Below, in pieces: positions 32,502 to 43,613 of a DNA stretch of 64,000 nt. Source of the stretch: Erinaceus europaeus (taxonomy: Eukaryota > Chordata > Mammalia > Eulipotyphla > Erinaceidae); NCBI RefSeq assembly GCF_950295315.1, contig NC_080172.1, forward strand, positions 116,778,313-116,842,312, given 5' to 3'. The notes below the pieces were generated by a model that was given only the letters and a program-made list of their open reading frames with translations, did no database searches and was not told the origin of the DNA. Positions within the stretch are counted from its first letter, which is position 1. Every line of letters begins with the position of its first letter. Made by a program: the position numbers and the translations under genes.

Positions 32502-33785
32502 GGGGGTGATTCCAAGTGGGCGTGCACGGCTGCAGAGACAGGCTTGGGGATCAGGGGGCTGCATACACAGGAGCCAGAGGGAGGGCTTGATGCCCTTAGC
32601 CGCCCCCCACCCCGCACACCCCAGCGCCTGGGGTTTCCTGGCCTGCTTCCTCACTCACAGACTGCACACTCTTGCTACCCCGGTGCAGAGCAGAGTGTTT
32701 TCCAGAGCTTAAAGCAGTGCAACTTTTTTCTTTAAGTGCAGGGAATGTCAGAGCTGGACATGCCCTCCCTCATTCACTTCAGTGCTTCTGAAACTCACGC
32801 ACGTATAATTTATAAGCAAGATGGGGTCTCTTTTAGAATGGATGCTGATTACCACGCCTCTAAAATCCCAATGCCTCGGGCAAGAAGCGAGGCACAAAGT
32901 GAAAACTGCTCACGCGTGGCTCACCGGGGCCGAGAGACTCCACACTGAGCTAGGGGAATGACCTGAAGCTTGTCCTCTCTTCTGACAAGGTGGGCTGTGT
33001 GTTTTCAGTGGCCGCAAGTCTGTTGTTCTGCTGCTGTGTGTCCAGCCGGCTGCAAACCGTTTGTTTCAGCTTCTCTTTTCACAGAGTCGGAAACTGAGGT
33101 CCGGGGGGGCACCAGCCCTCTGACCAGCCTTCTGGCGTGTGTGGCCCTTCCATTGTCCCCACTTGGGAGGGGCTGGCCCAGCACCCCCTTTCTTCCCTTC
33201 CACTGTCCCCACTTGGAGTCCCTTGGGCAGGACTTGGGGCCAAGCCTGAGCAGGGTACCAAAGATGACTGACATGGTTTGCAGGCCCTAGGACTTTGCTA
33301 CAGTTAGGGGACAGGGAGATGGGGGAGCAGGTGGAATTGTTTAGTGACGAGTTCAAGGTTCTGGATATGCCAGTGACTTCCAGAGAGGCTGCTGGACAGA
33401 GAGGAGATTGGCTAGGTCCAGCAGGGCTGCATGGGTCTCTGTGGATGCCTGGCAAGGGCAGTCTGCAAGCTGGCTTTGCCCCTTTGTACCTCAGCTGCAA
33501 AGCAGCCACTCAAGATACCCTCCCTCCTGCATGAACAAGTGCTTGGCCTACAGAGTGCTTCAGGCATGGTGTTCATCTCTGGAACGTGACCCTGAACACC
33601 CCAGTGGCACCTCTGTCTGTCTAGTCCACAGCTTAGTGGAGAGCTGATCCCTGGAGACTTAGAGAGGGGTGGAGTCGTGCCTCTGACCCTGACTGAGCTG
33701 TCCTATACTAGGCGTTGCTCTCCGTGCCTTCCTGTGCTCAGCTCAGCCCTCGTGATCATCCTGAAAAGGAAACAAGCCCACATTT
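30001..33785 (+). other. Repeat-poor part of IGSF21 intron 1
   Basis: Unique GC-rich intron that retains some CpG to about 30600, with a (TG)n at 32460-32499. A block near 32710-32940 (CGCACGTATAATTTATAAGC, TGCTGATTACCACGCC) is a weak candidate regulatory element. No splice-bounded coding exon is recognised. The absence of SINEs over 3.8 kb contrasts with the rest of the window. Confidence 0.6.
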
Positions 33786-34001
33786 TTAATTTTTTAATTA
33801 TCTTTATTCATTGAATAGAGACAGCCAGACATCAAGAGGAAAAGGGAGATAGAGAGGGAGAGAGACAGAGAGGTACCTGCAGCCCTGTTTCACCACTTAT
33901 GAAGCTTTCCCCCTGCAGGTGGGGACGGGGGGGGGGGGGCTCGAACCTCGGTCCTTGTACTTTGCCATGTGTGCTCAACCGTGTGTGCTACCGCCTGGCC
34001 C
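33786..34001 (-). mobile_element. SINE-A
   Basis: AATTATCTTTATTCATTGAAT tail, GGTACCTGCAGCCCTG, a G run in the loop, GGCTCGAACCTCGGTCC, ACCGCCTGGCCC. Confidence 0.9.
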
Positions 34002-35195
34002 AGGACCCCACTTTTCAGATGAGGAAGCTGAGGTTCAGAGGGCTTCAGTGACTCACTTAAAGTCTCCTCATTGGCTATTGCCGGGCAGAGACTGAGAGGC
34101 AGAGCTATGTGACTCTCTGAAACAATGGACACCATCCACTGCCTCTGTTCCAGCCACGTGGGCAGGTGGGTGTACTCAGTCCCCTCTGTTTGCCTCCCTC
34201 CCAAATCCTCAGAGATAGAATCAGCCAGTGCCTTCACCTTCGCGAATGGGACAGGGAAAGTCCCTGCTAGTCCTGGTCACCATCCAGAGGATGGGTGAAC
34301 GTCCGTTGTGGGCAGGCATCTGAACAGAGAAAGCCCTCCATCCGTGTCCCTGACCGTCATCCCAGAAGGTGAGAGACCAGGCAGGTCCTGGAAACAGATG
34401 AATGACAGCCCAGGTGGAAATCTTTCGATACCTGCTCCGTGATGCCAAGTGGATCGATGTCTCTTCCAGGGAAGTTCTTGGGGGAAGAGTGATTACCGGG
34501 AATGTTAGGGAGAACCTGAGCTAGACCTTGAAGTACAGGGAGGGCATTAACAATTCAGAGACCGTGAAAGAAGGGAACTGTGCCGGGAGGCAATCTGCAG
34601 GCACACCGGGGGCTGCGGGCTGGGACCTGCTCCGGTCCAGCCTGTCTCCCCAAGTCTGGGGGCAGGAGGGACACCTCACAGATCCCACTGAACTGCCCCG
34701 CAAGCATCAGATGCTCTCAGCACCCCTCGAGACGGGGTCATTAGCCACATTTTGCCTACGCAGAGAAAGAAGCCCTGCATCTTTCTTTCTCTTTCTTCTT
34801 TCTTATTGTCTCTATTGTGGCTTCGATGATGAATGAGGCTCAGGATTTTTTTTTTCTTTTCTCAAGTGGAAGGACTGACAGTTTCAAACCCATGTCTGAA
34901 GCAATCCAGAGCCACCGTGGCTCCCAGAGGAGAGAAGAAAGCATTTATTCTTTCGTCACTAGGAGAGAGACACAGCAGCTTGTACCATCTGTGAGAACAT
35001 GCGAAGCCTCCCGTTTGAAATAAATGTCAGTGGTGGTGAGACACATGATATCACGGGCTGAGAGGGGTATGATTTCAAAAGGAGGATACTGGGAAGGGGC
35101 CGGATCGGGAAGGGGTGTGTGGTGAGACCCTCCCTTTGTGGTCTCAAGGAGGTCCACTAGCAGAGGGGTCCATGTCCATCAAGACCTACTGCTCG
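34002..35195. other. Intronic unique sequence
   Basis: No recognisable exon; a short TTTC-rich run near 34780-34803. Confidence 0.6.
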
Positions 35196-35433
35196 GGAGT
35201 CAGGCTGTAGTGCAGTGGGTTAAGCGCAGGTGGCACAAAGCGCAAGGACCGGCATAAGGATCCCGGTTCGAGCCCCCGGCTCCCCACCTGCAGGGGAGTC
35301 GCTTCACAGGCGGTGAAGCAGGTCTGCAGGTGCCTGTCTTTCTCTCCTCCTCTCTGTCTTCCCCTCCTCTCTCCATTTCTCTCTGTCCTATCCAACAACA
35401 CCATCAATAATAACTATAACAATAAAAAAAAAA
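35196..35433 (+). mobile_element. SINE-B, little diverged
   Basis: GGGAGTCAGGCTGTAGTGCAG head, GTTCGAGCCCCCGGC, GAGTCGCTTCACAGGCGG, TCTGTCCTATCCAACAAC and an AATAACTATAACAATAAAAA tail. Confidence 0.95.
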
Positions 35434-35524
35434 GACCTATTGCCCAAGGTTAGTGCCTGGAGCAAATAAATAGTGTGTGTGTTTGGATCTGGCAGTGAAC
35501 TGAGGAGCAGAAAAAGGTAGACTT

Positions 35525-35748
35525 GGGGTCAGCTGGTGGTGCATCAGGTCGAGCACACATGTTACAATGTACAAGGAGCCAGGTTCAAGTCCCCCGTCCT
35601 CACCTGCTGGGGTAAAGCTTTGTGAGTGGTGAGGCAGGGCTGCCGGTGTCTCTCTGTCTCTCTCCCTCTCTATAAACCCCTTCCATTTCAATTTCTGGCT
35701 GTCTCTATCCAATAAATACATATAATAAAAACTTAATAACAAGAAAGA
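35525..35748 (+). mobile_element. SINE-A
   Basis: GGGGTCAGCTGGTGGTGCATC, GGTTCAAGTCCCCC, TCTGGCTGTCTCTATCCAATAAA. Confidence 0.9.
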
Positions 35749-36027
35749 AAGGATAGACCTTGTGTGACCTGCAGTTTCATTCTGACTCTGTCCCCATTCT
35801 GACTCTGTCCCTCCAAGATGGTCTCTGCTTGTTCACCAGCCAGGTCTGTATCTTTTGACAACTTGCTGTGTTTGTTTTGGGGAATAAAGCACCGGCCCCG
35901 ATTTCCTAGCCTCTTGGTAGGAGGGACACTCAGGTAAGACACCTGCAAGAAGAGCCCTTCTAGCACACTCTCCCTGGAGTCTAAGAACTTAGCAGACTGT
36001 TGAGAAAACCCTTCCCGCCTTCCCGAT

Positions 36028-36385
36028 ACCAAGTCGCAGATGCCACCATGGTACCATCCTGACCTCCCTGGGCAGACGACCTCAACAGTGTGTCCCTGTA
36101 CCTCACCTCCACAGAGCCCTGCCCCACTAGGAAAGATAGAAAGACAGAAACAGGCTGGGGGTGTGGATCCGTGTCCAGTGGAGAAGCCATTACAGAAGCC
36201 AGAACTCCCACCTTCTGCTCCCCACAAATAATTCTGGTCCATACTCCCAGAGAGATAAAGAATAAAGCTTCCCATGGAGGGGAGTGTACATGGAACTCCA
36301 GTGGTGGGAACTGTGTGGAATTGTACCTCTGTGATCTTACAATCTTGTTCATCATTATTAACTCAATAGTAATGATTTAAAACCT
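36028..36385 (+). mobile_element. Retroposon R copy 3 (3' module)
   Basis: GCAGATGCCACCATGGTACC through AGAGCCCTGCCCCACTAGG, ACTCCCAGAGAGATAAAGAAT, AACTGTGTGGAATTGTACC and CAATCTTGTTCATCATTATT, the plus-strand 3' module. It is 5'-truncated. Confidence 0.7.
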
Positions 36386-36619
36386 TGAGATCTCTTGCTA
36401 ATGGGGTTTCCCCATATAGATGTGTGTTCCCAGTCTCCCAGGGCTGGTAAGGAGTCTGACTGACTTCCCAGGCGGTGACCGGCTGGGAGGAGTCCTCATG
36501 TGAAGATCTCAGCCCTGAGGGATCTGATGGTCACCAGTATTGACCGTGGTTAGACCTGAGCTGGGGCCTCAGTCTGCCTTTGCATTCAGCCACTTGTTCC
36601 ATTTTCCTTTCTTTCTTTA

Positions 36620-36898
36620 TTAAAAATTTTTAAATATTTATTTATTCCCTTTTGTTGCCCTTGTTTTTTTATTGTTGTAGTTATTATTGATGTCATTGTT
36701 GGATAGGACACAGGGAAATGAAGAGAGGAGGGGAAGACAGAGAGGGGGAGAGAAAGACAGACACCTGCAGACCTGCTTCACCACCTGTGAAGCGACTCCC
36801 CTGCAGGTGGGGAGCCGGGGGCTCAAACCAGGATCCTTATGCCAGTCCCTGCGCTTTGTGCCACATGCGCTTAACCCGCTGAGCTACCGCCTGACTCC
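36620..36898 (-). mobile_element. SINE-B
   Basis: TATTTATTTATTCCCTTTTG, TTGTTGGATAGGACACAGGG, GGGGCTCAAACCAGGATCC, GCTACCGCCTGACTCCC. Confidence 0.95.
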
Positions 36899-36954
36899 CT
36901 TTCTTAATTTTTTATCTTGCTTGTCCAGAGATGGCTTCTGTTGCCATAGACCTT

Positions 36955-37137
36955 ATGGGCAGTGTAGTGGCTTCAATGCACACGTCATCATGTACAGTTG
37001 CCCCAATTCAAGGCTGCCAGGTCCACGTCTGCAGGGAGGAAGCTTCACAAGCAGTGAAGCAGGTCTGCATGTATCTCTCTTTCTCCCTCTAATCTCCCTC
37101 TTTTCTTTCAAATTCTTTCTGCCTCTCTCCAAATTTG
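36955..37137 (+). mobile_element. Old SINE, diverged
   Basis: GGGCAGTGTAGTGGCTTCAATGC, then CTGCAGGGAGGAAGCTTCAC, GTGAAGCAGGTCTGCATG and a pyrimidine-rich tail. Confidence 0.65.
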
Positions 37138-37550
37138 GAGATAGAAGAAGACCTCACTTGAAACTTGATGCTCTTCCTTGGGGGGAGGAAGAGCTGGCCT
37201 GGAGGATGGTTTCTGGCCCATAGACTGAGACTGAGGGTGACCAATCTGCTCACCTGCTGCCCGGCTTCCCTGGCAGCCTGGGGCATCTCCGCTCCAATCA
37301 CTGTAAGCCAGGACCCAAGCTGTTTCCTTCAGTGATTTTCAGGGGGTGGCGTCAGGCTTGCCTTGAGGCTCTCACCCTCCCTTCTGGCTGCCTAGAAGCC
37401 CCATGAAGGCAGGGCCCTGCCTGTCCTGCTGTGCTCTCCAGTTCCCCACCAGACTGCTCAGGAAAGTGAATAGACCACCTTAGGCCGTTAGCTGTGAGCC
37501 TTTGTTTAGAGGAGGCCTGATGCTGTGTAGACTTGTGACAGGAAGATTAG
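37138..37550. other. Intronic unique sequence
   Basis: Nothing recognisable. Confidence 0.6.
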
Positions 37551-37838
37551 GGAGGGGCGTGGGAGGTGGGGCACCTGGTAAAGCACACACAGTCCTAAGC
37601 ACAAGGATCCAAACAGGATCTGAGTTCAAGCCCCCTCTGCCCACTTGTTGAAAGGGTGCTTCACAAGCAGGAAATGAGGTCTGCAGGTCTCTGTCTATTT
37701 ATCTCTCTATCCCCCCCTTCTCTCTCAATTTCTCTCTATCCTGTCCAACAACATAGAAAGAAAAGCCTCCGGGAGCAGAGGATTCGTGGTGCAGGAACCG
37801 AGCCCCAGCGATAACCCCAGAGGCAACAACAAAAACTT
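37551..37838 (+). mobile_element. SINE-B with 3' block
   Basis: GGGAGGTGGGGCACCTGG, GAGTTCAAGCCCC, TCTATCCTGTCCAACAAC, GGAGCAGAGGATTCGTGGTGC, CAGCGATAACCCCAGAGGC. Confidence 0.85.
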
Positions 37839-38521
37839 TGGGCTAGTAGATCAGCCCCCACTAGCAGAATTCTGCTCCTGGGACTCTGTAGTCGGTCTTT
37901 CTGAAGACTCTTAGAAACCAGGGTGGTCGAGTCTCTGGCCCTGGGTGTCCTAGTTCTCTGCCCTCTGGTGCCACTTGACGCCTCCACACCCATCGTTCCA
38001 TCTAGTCGGCATAGCACAGGGCAGCTGCTCTGTGCCCACCAAACACACCAAGAGAGCTGGAGTTCAGGGCAATGAAAAGATGGCGGGGAGAGAGAGGCTC
38101 CCCAGGGGCCTGGGCTGGGTGACTTCAGGCCCAGGCTGTCTCTCCTCCCCACCCTCTGCGCCCCCAGCTTCATTCATCACCGGGGATGTCGGAGGAGACA
38201 GGCCAGCTTCCCAGGGGCCCACAGCCCCATCGTCTTTATCTAAAGCACATGCACAGTGAGCTGGGTGCCGTTATAGCCATGGGCCGAGGTGACCTTCCCA
38301 GCCTCCACTGCAGGACAGATGTGTGTTCGCAGCCCCTCTGCAGGCTAGAATCCGAGTGCTGGCGGTCACACGGCTGGAAGGCCAGAGCCTGCTGTCTCTC
38401 TGGCCTCAGCTTCACCTCCTCTGCCTCCCCAACCCCCACTCTGCTCCCGCCCTTTCTTGGCTCTGAGATCAGACATCTGCCTTCAGCTAACACAGCTCTA
38501 GACTCCAGCAAACCTCCCTCC
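37839..38521. other. Intronic unique sequence
   Basis: Nothing recognisable; GC-rich with no coding similarity. Confidence 0.6.
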
Positions 38522-38808
38522 ATTTTTTTTTCTTCTTTGCCTCCAGGGTTATCACTGGGGCTCAGGGCTGGCACTCTGAATCCACTGCTCCTTAATTCTC
38601 AATTTATTTGTTCATTTTATAGAATAGGACAGAGAGAAATTGAGAGAGGAGGGGGATAGGGAGAGAAAAAGACACCTGCAGACCTGCTTCATTGTTTGAG
38701 AAGTGTCCTCCCTGCAGGTAGGGATCTGGGGGCTGGAAAACAGATACTGGTGCCCTCACTTGCTCTTAGTACTATGTGCATTTAACTGGGGGCACCGCTG
38801 CCTGGCTG
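38522..38808 (-). mobile_element. SINE-B with 3' block
   Basis: TTTGCCTCCAGGGTTATCACT, GACACCTGCAGACCTGC, head end CACCGCTGCCTGGCTGC. Confidence 0.8.
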
Positions 38809-39635
38809 CTCCCCCCAAATATTTGCCCCTCCCCCACACATTTTTTATCTCAATCCCCTTCCTCCACTGATTCTGGTGTTTCCTTACCATTCTGGTAGTG
38901 GCGCTTTGGCCGATGCTCTGTTAAAATGACCCTCTTCTGAGGTTGGAGATGTGGGTTGGTTATTCTGCTGACCAGTGACCCCTTGAAGGTGGGCACCCTT
39001 GCACTGCAGGCCCTGCCGGCTCTGAGCTGTCTACCAAGTGAATGGACCATGTCTCTCCTGAATTTGAGCTTCTGTGCAGACACAGGGGCCCTGTGTTGGT
39101 TCCCTGTCCTTGCTTGGTCATCTCTAGACACCCTTTCTAGTGTGAGGGGACATTCACTGTCCAGCTGGGCCCACCATCACTCACAAGGGCATTGGGGCTG
39201 CTGTCTGGGGCGTGAGCCAGGAACAGAAGCAGATTGAAAGACCAAAGTGCTCCTGGTTCCCTCTGGGGTCTCCTAGGTGGGGTCAGGGGTCTTCCCTTGA
39301 TAGGTGAAAAGAATGTGAGGGGGTCTGCTGTTGCAGAAGGTAAAGAGAAAGTAAGGGAGGGAAAGAGGGGAGAGGAATGGAAGGAAGACATGTGAATCAG
39401 GTGTACCAGGACACTGCCATGCGCCAACCATGTCTACACACGGTGTCATGTTAAAGCCTCCCAGAATCCCCCGGGTGGGGGGTGAGGCTTGTTGGGGAGG
39501 CTCATACTGATACTGAAGGGGCAGAGCTGGGGTCTCACCCCAACACTGATTGGCCTGTCTCCTCCCCGTTTACTCTGTTGGTGGCTTGAAATTGGTCATA
39601 GCAGAAATAGTCCCACTCTAGAAACCAGCAAACTG
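38809..39635. other. Intronic unique sequence
   Basis: Nothing recognisable. CAGCAAACTG at 39626-39635 is the target duplication of the following SINE. Confidence 0.6.
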
Positions 39636-39692
39636 TAACCAGGTGGTGGCGCACCTAGTTGAGTGCACATGTTACAATGTGCAAGGACCCGG
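39636..39692 (+). mobile_element. SINE-A head, interrupted by provirus
   Basis: 57 bases from TAACCAGGTGGTGGCGCACC to GCAAGGACCCGG, then the proviral LTR. The same 57 bases recur at 41893 with one visible difference. Confidence 0.85.
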
Positions 39693-40019
39693 TGTTGTTA
39701 TAACCGGGCTGGCTTCACGGGCGGGTAACAGAGACGACCAGAGACACACGTCTGAGCTGAGAACGCAGTTTAATCTTTATTCACGAGAGGGCAAACATGT
39801 GCTCTCTTGTCTTTCTCCTCCGGTGGCAGAGAGGGACTCCTAAACTAATCACCACACAGATCTGTCCTGCACCCTTCTCCTCTGGTGGCTGCGGCAGGAA
39901 CCCAGGAAGTACGTAGGGTAGGGGGCGGGGAGAAGGGAGAAGCGTGAAAACTAGCAAGGGCCAAACCACAGTCTCCCAGTGGGGGCAGTGAGACCAAACC
40001 AATGTGAAGCACAGCAACA
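39693..40019 (-). mobile_element. ERVK-like 3' LTR (327 bp)
   Basis: Minus-strand LTR starting TGTTGCTGTGCTTCAC and ending TTATAACAACA. It has an AATAAAGATTAAAC poly(A) region near 39768-39781 and is preceded by a polypurine tract (CAGAAGGGGGAA) at about 40020-40032. Same general class as the other LTRs here. Confidence 0.85.
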
Positions 40020-41728
40020 ATTCCCCCTTCTGTTTTTAACTAAATGACCACAGTATCAGGAGTGTGGGGTGAACAGAAACCTATATCGTACAGGCATTTT
40101 TTAAAAAGAAACTGGCACAAACATGGAGGAACATGTAAGTGAGCAACAAGAACCAGCGTGCTGCCAAGGGAAGGCCTGAGGGGGGTGTTTTTTGCCTCTG
40201 TGGGCAAAGCTTTATCAGCTAAAGAACCTTTGCTGCCTCTGGGGGCTTTTGTCTCTTGACGGGCATTTTTTTTCCTGTAGGCATTACCTAGCATGGGGGG
40301 CGGGGGTATGGCCTAGAGTCCCAAGGCAGTGGCTGCAGTCAGTCTTTGAGAAACCTAGCAGCATAAAGGGAAGCTGCTATAGAGTTGTGTAAAGTGTCCA
40401 AGAGGTGTACCAGTGAGTCCGATAGAAATGCCAGTCCAAAGCAGATGTCCGCTGAAGAATGCCAGGGGGTGGAACGTTGTATGAGGAAGATCAGCTGTTG
40501 AAATTCCACTTTTCTGTAGAGAACTTGACAGCTGCAATTTACTTACTTATGAAACAAAACTTGTAGCAGGCTAGAAGTTTACCACAACTGATAACTCTAT
40601 TACAATTGGAAGTCTTTTTTAGTAAGATTTTAAGGTTGTTTAAAGTTTAAACAATAAAATGTGGAAAGGTAAACAGAAGAACCATGGGAAAAAAAAACCT
40701 AAGGCATGAGAATCATTAGCATAACCATTGTGTACTCTACCATTTCTAATTGAGAAGGATTTGAGAGTTTTACATACCAACAAGTCTATTTAACCTTTTG
40801 TTACACCCATTGAAGATGGAGAGACACCCTAGGTGTGTGCAGGGTTTTTTTTTTTTTAGACTAACTTAGTTAAAATATATTGATTTTTAACTAATTTTTA
40901 ACTCAGACTTTAAATGTAAGTTAATTTTACCTTTATGAGAACTATGTTGAAAACCTTTTTCATTTAACTCTGTTTGGTAAGAATATAACCTTAAATTTAC
41001 ATTTTTAATCTTAAAGTTAATGTTTACCAAACTTTAAACACATACGTAAACATGGTCTTTAATACACAAGGAGGAAAACTTTTGTTACTAAGACATGTCA
41101 TTTTAAACACGAGTTTAGATCTATACTGTCTTAGCCATTCGGGGAGTGCGTTGTCCAGCGGTGGCTTCTTGCGCAACTTCAGCTCCAGGAATTGTAGGTC
41201 GCGATCTCTGCAGGAATCTCTGTGTATTCTAGCTTTTCTGACTTCAGAGCTGAGTTGGGGATCTCGGCCAGGGGGCCCAGTTTCGGCAGGGAGCCCGCGG
41301 TCTCCAGGGGGTCCAGGATCTGTCCAGACTTCATAGCAGGAGGGCGGGTGGGCTGGCCTTGCAAAAGGCGCGGGCCGAGGTGCCCCGGGGTGACAGCCAG
41401 GATGGGCTGCAGCCCTGCCCGCCATGCCTGCTGCCCTGCTCTCGGCGGCCGAGCAGTGTGGAGGGAGCCCGCACCCAATGCCCCACGCCACCCGGCGGAA
41501 AGCCTGCTCATGCGGGCTGGCGTTGGGCTCCTGCGGGCTGGCGTTGGGTGGAAACCACAGAGTGGTCCAGAGATAAATGTTCCAGAAACAGCAAAACAGT
41601 CTCGTGAAGAAAGGACAGAGGCCTTTGGAGATCTCTTCACAAGCAGAAGAGAAGGCCATTGTGCATAGGTAGCCAAATTGTTACTTATCTTGGGGATGGG
41701 CAGGTCATGCCCCATGTTGGGTGCCATA
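40020..41728 (-). mobile_element. ERVK-like internal region, non-coding
   Basis: Directly inside the right LTR is an 18-base primer binding site (41709-41726 on the minus strand) reading TGGCACCCAACATGGGGC. It matches the tRNA-Lys type used by class II retroviruses except for two CpG-decay changes. The polypurine tract lies at the other end. Between them are only about 1.7 kb and no recognisable gag, pol or env. The longest minus-strand frame (211 codons, 41024-41659) resembles no viral protein. It is therefore a non-autonomous, defective element, comparable in plan to mouse ETn. A/T-rich 40600-41050 contrasts with GC-rich 41250-41550. Confidence 0.8.
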
Positions 41729-41892
41729 TGTTGTTATAACCGGGCTGTCTTCACGGGCGGGTAACAGAGACGACCAGAGAATGCAGTTTAATCTTTATTC
41801 ACGAGCGGGCCAACATGTGCTCTCTTGTCTTTCTCCTCCTGCGGCAGAGAAGGACTCTCCAACTAATCACCACACAGATCTGTCCTGCATCC
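41729..41892 (-). mobile_element. ERVK-like 5' LTR, truncated
   Basis: It matches the last part of the 39693-40019 LTR (TGTTGTTATAACCGGGCTG...CACCACACAGATCTGTCCTGCA) with small differences, including about 20 bases missing near 41778. It stops abruptly and joins a SINE head, so the U3 part is lost. Confidence 0.85.
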
Positions 41893-42114
41893 TAACCAGG
41901 TGGTGGCGCACCTAGTTGAGTGCACATGTTACAATGTGCAAGGACTCGGGTTCGAGCCCACGGTCCCCACCTGCGGGGGAAAGCTTTGCGAGTGGTGAAG
42001 CAGGGCTGCAGGTGTCTCTCTGTCTGTCTATCATCCCCTTCCTTCTCAATTTCTGGCTGTCTCTATCAAATAAATAAATAAAGATAATACATTTTTTTAA
42101 TTAAAAAAAGAAGT
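41893..42114 (+). mobile_element. Complete SINE-A after the provirus
   Basis: TAACCAGGTGGTGGCGCACC through GGGTTCGAGCCCACGG, TCTGGCTGTCTCTATCAAATAAA and an A-rich tail, then CAGCAAACTG (42115-42124). That duplication matches the one in front of the partial head at 39636. Confidence 0.9.
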
Positions 42115-42379
42115 CAGCAAACTGACCTGTCAGAGTCCTCCTGGGAGGGCTGATGGACACTTGCCAATGGCCTGTTGGGCAAACCCACCTTCCTCAGCTG
42201 CTGTGTCTGCGGGTCAGTCCCCTGGTATGAAGGACTCTTGGTTCCCATTGGAGCTGGGTTTGGGTCGCAGCACGGCCATGCTGCAAGGACTCAGTGCCTC
42301 CCCCGGAGTCACGGTTTCTTTATCTTCTGTAAACGCAGGGCATTGGGAATGGAAGTCCTTGGACACCAAAGTAAAAACC

Positions 42380-42384
42380 CTGGG

Positions 42385-42435
<51 letters not shown>

Positions 42436-42436
42436 G
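42380..42436 (+). repeat. (GGTGAG)n hexanucleotide array
   Basis: About nine GGGTGA units, a telomere-like but not TTAGGG hexamer. It lies at the matching place in retroposon R, where the copy at 49740 has only GGTGAGGGGGGAGGG, so it is a local expansion. Confidence 0.9.
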
Positions 42437-42644
42437 ATGTTCAGCTTCACGGGGCAGGGGGTGGGGTGGGGTGGGTAATGGGATGGGACATAGTCTTTTG
42501 GTGGTTGGGATGGTGTTCATGTACACTCCTATTAATGTATAGTCAGATAAGTCACTATTTAATTAATATGAGAGGGGAACTTTTGATTGAATGTCTCAAA
42601 CTTTTTAAATCATAGACTGAGTCTTTTTAATACATAGGCTGAGT

Positions 42645-42775
42645 CTTTCTTTTTTTTTTAACCAGAGCAATTGTTCACCTCTGGCTTATGGTGTTGCAGG
42701 GGATTGAACCTGGGACTTTGGGACCTCAGGCATGAGAATCTGTTTGCATAATCATTATGCTATCTACCCGCCACC
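42645..42775 (-). mobile_element. SINE-C nested in R
   Basis: AACCAGAGCAATTGTTCACC, GGGGATTGAACCTGGGAC, CCTCAGGCATGAGA, ATTATGCTATCTACCCGCC. Confidence 0.85.
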
Positions 42776-43089
42776 TGTCTTTGCTATGTTGACTCTCTTA
42801 AAAGCTTAGACCAGGGAGAACAGAAGCAACCGGTGGCACAGCTATATGCAAATAATGTCAAAGGACATAAATTATGGTGATACATAAATTATGGTATGAT
42901 ACAGCAAATCCTAACAAAGGGATTTTTCAAACTTAACCCAATTGCCCGATAATGTGATTATAGCAATAACTCTCTATAGTCTTTTTAAACCCTAAGACAG
43001 CAGGAACCTCCCGCTTCCTCTATAGAGCCTGTATTTCCCCCAGTCCTGGAACCCCTAAGGTGGGGCTTACTTTCCTGCAAGCTTCTCTC

Positions 43090-43180
43090 AATTAAAAAAA
43101 AAAGAAAGGAAGGAAGAGAGAGAGAAAGAAAGAAAGGAAGGAAGGAAGGAAGAAAGGAAGGAAGGAAGGGAGGAAGGAAG
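43090..43180. repeat. (GGAA)n/(GAAA)n purine microsatellite
   Basis: About 90 bases of AAGG and AAAG units, grown from an A-rich tract at 43095. The following 43190-43228 looks like a SINE head fragment (GGTGGTAGAGCGC). Confidence 0.9.
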
Positions 43181-43228
43181 ACAGTCTTTGGGGCCAGGCT
43201 GGTGGTAGAGCGCTTACTTTGTAAGCTT

Positions 43229-43613
43229 TTATCAATCAAAGGAAAAAGGCAGAAGCCAATAGAACATCGTCTATGGCTGGGTAGTGGCCTGGTCTCTCAG
43301 TCAGAGCTGAACGGCAAGTTTAGCTGAGAGCTCTTGGCCTGCCGTGGGATCCTCCTCCCCCCTGTGCCCTAGGAGGGGCAGCTAGCATGAAGGCTCTCCA
43401 GAGGCTGTGTGAATGCACCGTGGCTTCTGTGTGTCTTGGATGCTGACTTTGAAGCTTAGTCACAGCCTCCAGTCAAGTCCACTCACTGAGCAGTTGACCC
43501 GGCCTTCTTTTGCCAGTCGAGCTCTCTCAAGGAGTTTCTGATGTGCTAGAAATCCTGAAAAACATACGTTCCATTGAAAACAACAACAACAACAATAATA
43601 ATAATAAACATCA
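43229..43613. other. Intronic unique sequence
   Basis: Nothing recognisable; short AAC/AAT runs near 43580-43608. Confidence 0.6.

Larger units (their letters stand above)
42362..43086 (+). mobile_element. Retroposon R copy 4 (module II)
   Basis: CACCAAAGTAAAAACCCTGG, TGTACACTCCTATTAATG, TTAATTAATATGAGAGG, TAATACATAGGCTGAGTCTT, AGACCAGGGAGAACAGAAGC, AAGACAGCAGGAACCTCC. All recur on the minus strand at 48950-49775. Interrupted by a SINE-C at about 42645-42775. The 3' module is missing. Confidence 0.7.

Noticed and set aside
41024..41659. 211-codon frame inside the ERVK-like element
   Set aside because: No resemblance to gag, pro, pol or env and biased composition; treated as chance.
42380..42436. 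Interstitial telomere
   Set aside because: The unit is GGGTGA, not TTAGGG, and it expands a motif already in retroposon R.
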